NCBI GenBank assembly: GCA_021785155.1
Contig: JAJYGE010000443.1
Location: 1 to 5,085 of the forward strand
Reading direction: 5' to 3'
DNA: 5,085 bases
Origin: Planctomycetota bacterium
GTDB taxonomy: Bacteria > Planctomycetota > Phycisphaerae > WQYP01
Shown: piece after piece, positions 1 through 5,085 of the stretch
Numbering within the stretch: the first letter of the stretch is position 1
Layout of the letters: each line of letters opens with the position of its first letter
The notes under the pieces: generated by a model
What the model was told of the DNA's origin: nothing
Databases searched by the model: none
The model's input: the letters and a program-made list of their open reading frames with translations, nothing else
Translations under genes and position numbers: made by a program

Positions 1-2778
1 TGTGCCCGAAAAATATTTAATTCCGGAATTCTCCGAGGCTGTCCACGAGATCAACTTCGGTAATACCACATGCTTGGGCGCTCCCCAGCCGGGAGTAAAG
101 CTGACGTTCCAAGGCCCGGTTATCGCTTCGGGCATCGGCAGAGGCGGAACACGCACCATGAGCTTGCGGCCCGAAGCAAATTCAAGCACATAGCTTCCCG
201 GCCTGGCCGCACACATTTCGAGCTGGCTATTAGGCTTGAGGTAAATGGAGGTGCTGTTGGACGGCTGGTTGTTCCGCCGAATCGCCGTTACAGAAACCAG
301 TCCTGCCGACGAATGGCGAAAGACGACAAATACCGATGCCAGCGGCCCGAGTGTCAGCGGCACATTCGTGCGGCCATCAATGTTGGTGAATTCGCCATCG
401 GTTATACGCCTTCCGGAATCTGGTTGCCATAATTCCGGTACTTTTCCAGAAACCCGGAACGACGCCACAGCATGGACCATCTGGTCGGATCGGTTAACAA
501 CAAAATAAATGTCCATGTCCCGTGTGTGCCGATGTATGGCTGTCAGGGAAAAAAATGGTACGGACAGGTTGTTATTTTCGGGAACGTGCGCGGTGGCGGC
601 CTTTCCACCAAGCGTGTATTTCACGGTGAGATATTTGACATGCCCGTATGCCGGATCACCACCAAACGCTGCATTATCAACCCGCATTGAAAGGCTCTTG
701 CCGCCGTTTTGGCGCACGTTTCTTCGCAGCAATGCGGTGACATTCACTTCTCGGCCCGCACCGGGCGCGGCGTAAATAGCCGATTGGATAACAAGCCGCC
801 CGTTATTCGCAGTCGCCACGGAAAAATCAGGCTGAATTCCCAACTCGGTAAGTACCGCTGACATTGGCTTATTCCATACGACCAGCCCTTTGCCGAAACG
901 GTGCTCTTTGACATGCACGCCGTCGCAATCGCCCCACACGGCGCGACCGATTGCGGCAACAGCGCTGTCGCATTTCGGGTAATCCGTCAGGCTCGGTGAC
1001 TGCGTTGGCCTTGGGCCGATGACCGTTGCGCCTGCCGCAACGAGTTCGCGAAGTTTTTGTGCGACCTTCGGCAGCATCTGCGACGAATTCGGCAACTGCA
1101 TAACCGCATAAGCTCGACCATCCGGTAATGTGATTTTGCCGTTGAGTACCGTCGCATGTTCAAACTGTGACAGGCTTAACGCATCTTCGGAAAGCGCCTG
1201 TGGATCGCTGTTAAGTGTGCAGATATCACACACCTGGGATCCCTGTTGTAACATGGTCTGGCAGCGGTTGATATACGTGAAGAAAGCTATGCCGGGTTTA
1301 AACCATGTTTGGTTTTCACCAAAATGCGTGCCCCACCATCCCATGAGGATGCCGGGCTTATATTGTTTGTTCAGCGCCTGCTCCGTCCAGTCGTGCAGAT
1401 AACACTGGTTCACCCCGCTTAAGAAGCCACCGTCTAATGCGGGTTTTAAAAAAGCGGGAGTCTCAGTCATGCGGCTGGAGGCAGGGCCACCGGTGAGCGT
1501 TTCCGCCCCGACCAGCGTGCGGCCATCCGCCCGGGCCGCGCCGGCCACATTGCCGGCAATGCCGTTGCGGCTGGAGTTCCAGAATTCACCCATTGTTAGA
1601 TCACAGGACGCCGCCGCCGCGATAGTGTTAAATGGGCCTGTATATGGCTCAAGGCACATTTTCATGTCCGCTGCATCAATGAGTTTGCGGTACACATCAA
1701 AGTCATTTTTGACAAACAATTGTGAAACCGTTCGCGCCATATCGTAGCGGAATCGCTTTGAAAGCTCTTGACTGCCGACCACCGCACCGCTTAACACCGG
1801 CAGCCACGGCAGTGGGTCATAATGACGCATCTTTATAAAGTCACTGCGAAAATGTTTCGTCCAGTTCTGCGGACCAGCCTCATAGCTGTCAAACAGCAGA
1901 TGATCAAATGTATGCCCTATCGCCGGGCCAAGGTGCTTTTGCAGGGCTTTTATGACATGTTCAATATGGAATGTGGCGGCCTTCGCACTGAGCTTGTCGG
2001 CCTCCAGTGAATGTACCGTTCCATGAGGACCCACCAGGCTGTCGGGAACCGGGTGGTCAGTCATCGCGGTGGATGTGTAACCGATGCGGAATATGCGCCA
2101 TTGTCCCGCCGGTGCCCGCCAGACAAGCTGTCCGTTGGATTTCATATCGGTCGAAATATTTTTGATTTCCCCGGGTTGCACCACCGCCGTAACCGGCAGC
2201 GCCAATACGGTAATGGGCCGGTAAAAACCCAATCGCGTTGGCGGCTGCTTGAGTTGCACGCGCACCAGCCTTGGCCCTTTAACTGTCGTGATGCTCCATA
2301 CAACCATCTTCATTGAAAGCTTGGGCGTGATCCATGGGCCTCCGCTGGCATCCCAACCCGGGCAATTTTCCATACCCAACTTCAGCCCCAGTCGCTTGGC
2401 GGTACGCACCGCGTATTGCACCCGACGCCAGAATCGCGGACTCCAGTATTTCACTGGCTTTCGCAACCCGCTGTTGGTGATATCTGCCGCGACACCGGCC
2501 TGCGAACCGATCGGGCAAATGGTCGCCCCGGCCACGCCGGCGGCCTTCATCGCGGTAAGATCGCGCTTAATGCCGTACCGGCTGATGGTAAGGCCCATCC
2601 AATGCCACCATACGTACAAACGATGCCGCGCCGGCGGCGATTGAAACTGTTGCGCCAGCGTAAGCGGTGCCGCGGCAAGAGCGGTAGGCAAGGTGCTACA
2701 CGAGAGAATCAGTGTTGTAACGATTAATACGCTTGGCGCTAGGCCGGCGCGAAGGGCGCGTTTGAACGTTGATCGCAT
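1..2778 (-). CDS. Secreted glycoside hydrolase, GH106 (alpha-L-rhamnosidase) type, C-terminus cut by window edge
   Basis: Reading the minus strand from the ATG at 2778 gives 926 codons with no stop, continuing past the left edge. Residues 1-37 are a signal peptide: Arg/Lys-rich start, hydrophobic stretch at about 12-26, and an ALA|AAP cleavage site near residue 35. Residues 45-90 carry the GH106 entry signature (FQSPPARHR, VWWHWMG, RDLTAMKAAGVAGA). Further family-like blocks are GWDASGGPWITP (141-152), FDSYEAGPQNWT (296-307), LEPYTGPF and MGEFW (376-400), GAETLTGG (424-431), TLPDGRAYAVMQLP (550-563), DIYFVVNRSD (756-765), PELWQPDSG plus SVFVVFR (781-821), and SWTASENSGIKYFSGT at the edge. GH106 enzymes are known as inverting alpha-L-rhamnosidases that use two glutamates and calcium; E377, E398 and E426 lie in conserved-looking blocks, but which are catalytic needs an alignment. 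The family usually runs about 1000-1200 residues, so perhaps 100-200 are missing here by truncation. Substrate is inferred as a rhamnose-containing glycan. Family call is confident; activity is not proven. Confidence 0.88.
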   Translation of the reverse strand, partial: MRSTFKRALRAGLAPSVLIVTTLILSCSTLPTALAAAPLTLAQQFQSPPARHRLYVWWHWMGLTISRYGIKRDLTAMKAAGVAGATICPIGSQAGVAADITNSGLRKPVKYWSPRFWRRVQYAVRTAKRLGLKLGMENCPGWDASGGPWITPKLSMKMVVWSITTVKGPRLVRVQLKQPPTRLGFYRPITVLALPVTAVVQPGEIKNISTDMKSNGQLVWRAPAGQWRIFRIGYTSTAMTDHPVPDSLVGPHGTVHSLEADKLSAKAATFHIEHVIKALQKHLGPAIGHTFDHLLFDSYEAGPQNWTKHFRSDFIKMRHYDPLPWLPVLSGAVVGSQELSKRFRYDMARTVSQLFVKNDFDVYRKLIDAADMKMCLEPYTGPFNTIAAAASCDLTMGEFWNSSRNGIAGNVAGAARADGRTLVGAETLTGGPASSRMTETPAFLKPALDGGFLSGVNQCYLHDWTEQALNKQYKPGILMGWWGTHFGENQTWFKPGIAFFTYINRCQTMLQQGSQVCDICTLNSDPQALSEDALSLSQFEHATVLNGKITLPDGRAYAVMQLPNSSQMLPKVAQKLRELVAAGATVIGPRPTQSPSLTDYPKCDSAVAAIGRAVWGDCDGVHVKEHRFGKGLVVWNKPMSAVLTELGIQPDFSVATANNGRLVIQSAIYAAPGAGREVNVTALLRRNVRQNGGKSLSMRVDNAAFGGDPAYGHVKYLTVKYTLGGKAATAHVPENNNLSVPFFSLTAIHRHTRDMDIYFVVNRSDQMVHAVASFRVSGKVPELWQPDSGRRITDGEFTNIDGRTNVPLTLGPLASVFVVFRHSSAGLVSVTAIRRNNQPSNSTSIYLKPNSQLEMCAARPGSYVLEFASGRKLMVRVPPLPMPEAITGPWNVSFTPGWGAPKHVVLPKLISWTASENSGIKYFSGT

Positions 2779-2784
2779 GGGCAT

Positions 2785-2791
2785 CCTCACC
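2785..2791 (-). promoter_or_regulatory. Ribosome binding site for the GH106 gene
   Basis: The minus strand reads GGTGAGG, then 6 nt, then ATG (2778). This spacing favours 2778 over the in-frame ATG at 2784, which abuts the GGTGAGG with no gap, and over the in-frame ATG at 2829, which lies almost on the predicted transcription start. The 2778 start also gives the cleanest signal peptide. Confidence 0.65.
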
Positions 2792-2836
2792 AAAGAGTCG
2801 CAATTTTTGCCTGCATGAATTATTTGCATCAGCGAA

Positions 2837-2865
2837 AAGATAAGCCAGATCGCCAGCTTTGCCAA
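2837..2865 (-). promoter_or_regulatory. Candidate sigma70-like promoter for the GH106 gene
   Basis: The minus strand carries TTGGCA (2865-2860, 5 of 6 to the -35 consensus), a 17-nt spacer, and TATCTT (2842-2837, 4 of 6 to the -10 consensus). Transcription would begin near 2830, leaving a leader of about 50 nt before the chosen ATG. This is a match by eye to the general bacterial consensus; the promoter preferences of this host are unknown. Confidence 0.4.
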
Positions 2866-3017
2866 GCGAGCTTAAAGACGCCCCGCTCGTTGCGGCTTAC
2901 ATTAAATCAACCCAATGGCTTAGCCCGGTTTCGTCCATGGCCAGGTAGGATTATCGCTTTGGGGCGGTTCCCGACAAAAACAGGCGCGCCCATGCGTATT
3001 ATTTTTGCGCCTTTTAG

Positions 3018-3046
3018 TTGACGCCGGGGCGTTGTGATGGTACAAA
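3018..3046 (+). promoter_or_regulatory. Candidate sigma70-like promoter for the lipoprotein gene
   Basis: TTGACG (3018-3023, 5 of 6 to the -35 consensus) is followed by a 17-nt spacer and TACAAA (3041-3046, 4 of 6 to the -10 consensus). Transcription would start near 3053, giving a leader of about 43 nt to the GTG at 3096. Position and spacing are right, but the call rests on consensus matching alone. Confidence 0.42.
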
Positions 3047-3085
3047 AACGGTTGATTTTCGACAGGGTGGCGGTTGAGCTATGGC

Positions 3086-3090
3086 AGGAG
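3086..3090 (+). promoter_or_regulatory. Ribosome binding site that decides a GTG start
   Basis: A perfect AGGAG is followed by the 5-nt spacer TTGAC and then GTG (3096). The in-frame ATG at 3081 would place this strong site inside the coding sequence and has only a poor GGTTGAG-like stretch before it. The GTG is therefore the preferred start. Confidence 0.7.
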
Positions 3091-3095
3091 TTGAC

Positions 3096-4808
3096 GTGAT
3101 TTCTACAACACAACGGCCCGTTCTTATGGTTTCCAAGGCTCAAGCAACTGTGTCCGCCGGCGCTGGTCGGTGGACCAATGCCGCGCGGGTTGTTGGTCTG
3201 GCCGCTGCTTTTGCGGCCAGCGCCGCATTAACTGGTTGCGGTGCATCGCCATCGCATCAGGCGGATGTGCAGGCTCAGGCGGCATCAACCAAAGCCTCCA
3301 TGCTTCTTGCGGAAGCAGGCCGGTATCACTCCAAGGCCCATTTTCCGGTTTCCATCAGTGCGCCATTAAACGCCGAACAATTGATGGCCGCGCAGGATGC
3401 AGCGAAAAGTAATCCCGGTGTTTATCTTCAGCCGCCATCGGTCACCCGTGATTTGCGCCATGCATACGCCACGCTCTCCAGTGCGCTGGGGAATTCTGAT
3501 TTGAATTTTCAGGTCAAAGGTCTGCTTGAAATGCAGCGTGGAATGGTCAATTTGGCCGCCGCGCAAGTCCATACCGATCAATTATCCAACGCCCTGATGG
3601 CCCTGCAGAATCAGGTTTTATCTGTGGACGTCGCAGCCACACAGGTGGGTCATTTCGCCGGGAAAATGGCGTTCTTGAAAAAACAGCATGATCTTTATCT
3701 GCATTTATATGATCAGGAACTGCAACATGCCCAACACATGCAACGCTCGGCGGAACATGCCGTGGCCGCGGCACAAAAGAAAGCCGCTGCGGTAAGCCAT
3801 GTATTGGCGCACTATCAGGGAATCGCCAGGGCTTTGGATATAAAGGGTATGGCCCTGCAAACCGAAGGCGAAGTAACTGTTACGCCCGCTACGCTGGCAG
3901 ATTTCAAACGCGGAGCCGGTTATCTGGATCGCGCTGCCGCCGCCAATCAGCGCGTTAATGTCTTGGAAGCTCATTATCAACTGGCAACCATTGCGTTGAA
4001 TTCAGCCAAACTTCAACAATCAAGATGGGCCGATCAGGTTTCAGCCCTTCGGCAAGCTCAAAAATCCGCTGCGGAATTAGCCCAAAGCGATAGCGCTCAA
4101 ATTGCCGCGCTCAAGGCTGGCGTCACCGTGCTGATTGACGGTGCCAATGGCAGCTCTCCAACGTCTGCCGCCGGACGCGCCGCCGCCATTAATGAACTCA
4201 TTAAAACCATTAATAAGCAGGCCACCATCGCCGCGAAACATACCGACGCTGCTTCCATTGATCTCATGGCCGCCCTTAATGAACAGCGCCGCTCCATGGC
4301 TTATGCCCAAAGCCTGATCGCCTCCGGCTTTAAGCCGGGTGATCCACTGGTTGTCGCCAACCAGAGCCGCGGCCCGGAATGTGTCTTGGAAGTGTATCGT
4401 GCCGCTGCCGCCCTGAAAGCGGGGCAAATTGCCGCCATGCGGATGTACGCCGCGCAGCTTCAGCAAGGGGCTGCGAAAGCTGGTAAGCAGATTTTCTCTC
4501 TGGTAAGTGAAAATTCACCCTTGCAGGCGCCACCCGCCGGAGCGGTGGAAAATTTCCGGAAGCAGGCCATGGTGGAATTCAACGTTCACGCCGCCGGTTC
4601 GCTGAAACAGGCGCAGTCCACATATCCCATGGGATCTTCACCGCTTCAATGGATCGTCCCGGCCATGATGTATAACGTGGATCTGTCGGTTGCCGGCATT
4701 TCCAATAATCCATCGGTCCGTGCCGCCGCAATCAAGGCCGCTGCCGCCAGCGCGCAGGCCGCACTGAAGGTAAATTCATCATTGAATCTGCCGCTGCCGA
4801 AGCAATAA
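3096..4808 (+). CDS. Predicted alanine-rich helical lipoprotein of unknown function
   Basis: This frame encodes 570 residues from the GTG at 3096 (575 from the ATG at 3081; a third option is the ATG at 3126). I do not recognise the family. The N-terminus has a basic stretch, a small-residue hydrophobic segment (VVGLAAAFAASAA, about 32-44) and the lipobox LTGC with Cys48, so export and lipid anchoring are predicted. The n-region before the hydrophobic core is unusually long, which leaves 3126 possible (Cys38 then). The mature part is dominated by Ala, Gln, Leu, His and Lys and looks almost wholly helical, with likely coiled-coil stretches at about 155-245, 275-345, 360-410 and 430-475. Breaks fall at a TEGEVTVTP turn (about 256-264), an IDGANGSSP loop (347-355), and a Pro-rich stretch near 475-480. 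Only one other Cys (429) is present. No enzymatic motif, metal site or transmembrane span beyond the signal was seen. A periplasmic scaffold or envelope role is possible but is speculation. It is divergent from the GH106 gene and convergent with the next gene, so it is probably monocistronic. Confidence 0.85.
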   Translation: MISTTQRPVLMVSKAQATVSAGAGRWTNAARVVGLAAAFAASAALTGCGASPSHQADVQAQAASTKASMLLAEAGRYHSKAHFPVSISAPLNAEQLMAAQDAAKSNPGVYLQPPSVTRDLRHAYATLSSALGNSDLNFQVKGLLEMQRGMVNLAAAQVHTDQLSNALMALQNQVLSVDVAATQVGHFAGKMAFLKKQHDLYLHLYDQELQHAQHMQRSAEHAVAAAQKKAAAVSHVLAHYQGIARALDIKGMALQTEGEVTVTPATLADFKRGAGYLDRAAAANQRVNVLEAHYQLATIALNSAKLQQSRWADQVSALRQAQKSAAELAQSDSAQIAALKAGVTVLIDGANGSSPTSAAGRAAAINELIKTINKQATIAAKHTDAASIDLMAALNEQRRSMAYAQSLIASGFKPGDPLVVANQSRGPECVLEVYRAAAALKAGQIAAMRMYAAQLQQGAAKAGKQIFSLVSENSPLQAPPAGAVENFRKQAMVEFNVHAAGSLKQAQSTYPMGSSPLQWIVPAMMYNVDLSVAGISNNPSVRAAAIKAAAASAQAALKVNSSLNLPLPKQ

Positions 4809-4845
4809 GGGGCCGGAGAAAGCCACTTCGGGAAATACCCAGGTA

Positions 4846-4878
4846 TGAAATCCGGAATCGCAGATTTCAGAACTGAAA
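4846..4878. repeat. Small overlapping inverted repeats of the TTTCAG/CTGAAA type
   Basis: TGAAATC (4846-4852) is the reverse complement of GATTTCA (4863-4869), with a 10-nt gap. TTTCAG (4865-4870) is the reverse complement of CTGAAA (4873-4878), with a 2-nt gap. The two hairpins share bases, so they would compete. AGATTTCAGA at 4862-4871 recurs exactly at 4890-4899 inside the larger stem. Confidence 0.6.
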
Positions 4879-4883
4879 CTTAA

Positions 4884-4929
4884 GATTTGAGATTTCAGAT
4901 TGCAAACATCAAGTCTGGAATCTCAAATC
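4884..4929. repeat. 16-bp stem-loop, possible bidirectional terminator or dispersed repeat
   Basis: The arms GATTTGAGATTTCAGA (4884-4899) and TCTGGAATCTCAAATC (4914-4929) pair at 16 positions, 15 Watson-Crick plus one G-U on the plus-strand transcript, around a 14-nt loop (4900-4913). The stem is low in GC and has no clear T tract after it on the plus strand; on the minus strand it is followed by TTAAGTTT. It lies between convergent stops, where a shared terminator is expected, but the composition also fits a dispersed intergenic repeat. Confidence 0.6.
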
Positions 4930-4953
4930 GGCGTTCCCCCTGCTGCCGGTTTT

Positions 4954-5085
4954 TCACTTCGGAAGCACTGTTGTCTCGGTACGGGATTTCATTTCATAGC
5001 GTATGCCGCGCCAGGTAATAATTCTGCCAAATGCGGCCCCTATTAAAAACATCGCATTTACGCCATGCACCGCCGGCATTCCCCA
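4954..5085 (-). CDS. C-terminal fragment of a probable membrane glycosyltransferase
   Basis: The minus strand is open from the right edge to a TGA at 4956-4954, giving 43 residues. They comprise a hydrophobic stretch (AVHGVNAMFLIGAAFG) followed by GRIITWRGIRYEM and a short charged tail ending in VLPK. A last membrane segment followed by a WRGIxY motif near the C-terminus is, from memory, common in membrane-bound family-2/21-like glycosyltransferases (ceramide-glucosyltransferase or hopanoid HpnI-like proteins). The catalytic domain lies outside the window, so the family and substrate cannot be confirmed. The frame is convergent with the lipoprotein gene and ends 145 bases from its stop. Confidence 0.55.
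   Translation of the reverse strand, partial: WGMPAVHGVNAMFLIGAAFGRIITWRGIRYEMKSRTETTVLPK

Larger units (their letters stand above)
2779..3095. other. Divergent intergenic region between the GH106 gene and the lipoprotein gene
   Basis: These 317 bases separate two start codons that point away from each other. Apart from the promoters and ribosome binding sites listed separately, I see no gene: the short open frames here have no ribosome binding site and no recognisable protein. A 6-bp inverted repeat, AGGCGC (2982-2987) and GCGCCT (3007-3012), with a 19-nt gap, sits just upstream of the plus-strand -35 box and is only a weak operator candidate. About 150 bases lie between the two predicted -35 boxes, so a shared regulator could bind there, but no clear site is visible. 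Confidence 0.6.
4809..4953. other. Convergent intergenic region carrying AT-rich repeats
   Basis: These 145 bases lie between the stop codons of two converging genes. The first ~35 bases are unremarkable. From about 4846 to 4929 the sequence becomes AT-rich and is built of related words such as TGAAATC, AGATTTCAGA and GATTTGAGAT in both orientations. The base composition differs clearly from the flanking genes. No coding potential was seen. Confidence 0.7.

Noticed and set aside
2..2727. Many plus-strand open frames of 60-131 codons across 2-2727
   Set aside because: They lie opposite the continuous 926-codon minus-strand frame, overlap each other in different frames, lack ribosome binding sites, and encode low-complexity Arg/Pro/Ser-rich products typical of antisense shadows.
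2776..2829. Upstream in-frame ATG at 2829 as the hydrolase start
   Set aside because: It has no ribosome binding site, falls at the predicted transcription start, and would put 17 polar residues before a signal peptide that is already complete from 2778.
2982..3012. AGGCGC/GCGCCT inverted repeat upstream of the plus-strand promoter as a regulator site
   Set aside because: Six-bp arms with a 19-nt gap are easily expected by chance and match no operator I recognise.
2815..3143. Short frames in the divergent intergenic region (2815-3021 plus, 2907-3143 minus)
   Set aside because: Neither has a convincing ribosome binding site or recognisable protein, and both run through the predicted promoters.
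3366..4533. Minus-strand frames within the lipoprotein gene (for example 4077-4466)
   Set aside because: They are antisense to a strong signal-peptide-bearing gene. Their Gly/Arg-rich composition is what results from reading Ala- and Gln-rich codons backwards.
4846..4929. CRISPR array
   Set aside because: The repeated units are 6-16 bases, overlap each other, mostly in inverted orientation, and have no regular spacers.

Overview
The window looks like bacterial chromosome of moderate GC (roughly mid-50s % by eye). A large secreted family-106-type glycosidase, an alanine-rich lipoprotein of unknown function and the degenerate GATTTGAGATTTCAGA-type intergenic repeats together suggest a polysaccharide-degrading member of the Planctomycetota/Verrucomicrobiota (PVC) group, perhaps Phycisphaerae-like. 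This assignment is inference from protein style only; there is no rRNA or marker gene.

Layout: (1) 1-2778, minus strand: a 926-codon open frame without a stop that runs off the left edge. It encodes a secreted glycoside hydrolase of the GH106 (alpha-L-rhamnosidase) type, with a signal peptide, a clear N-terminal family signature, the conserved middle and C-terminal family motifs, and an apparent extra beta-type module around residues 663-742. (2) 2779-3095: a divergent intergenic region with one plausible sigma70-like promoter facing each way. (3) 3096-4808, plus strand: a 570-residue, helix-rich, Ala/Gln-rich predicted lipoprotein with an LTGC lipobox. Its best start is a GTG placed 5 nt after a perfect AGGAG. 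(4) 4809-4953: a convergent intergenic region rich in AT-rich inverted and direct repeats, including a 16-bp stem. (5) 4954-5085, minus strand: the last 43 codons of a gene that enters from the right, probably a membrane glycosyltransferase.

How they fit together: the hydrolase would act outside the cytoplasm on rhamnose-containing polysaccharide (for example pectin rhamnogalacturonan or a related glycan). The lipoprotein is transcribed divergently and could share control with it, but nothing in its sequence shows a link to sugar uptake. No SusC/D pair, transporter, regulator or sulfatase is visible. No RNA gene, CRISPR array, transposon or prophage feature was seen. I did not find a clearly new multi-gene system here; the best leads are the modular hydrolase, the unrecognised lipoprotein and the 3' repeat cluster.
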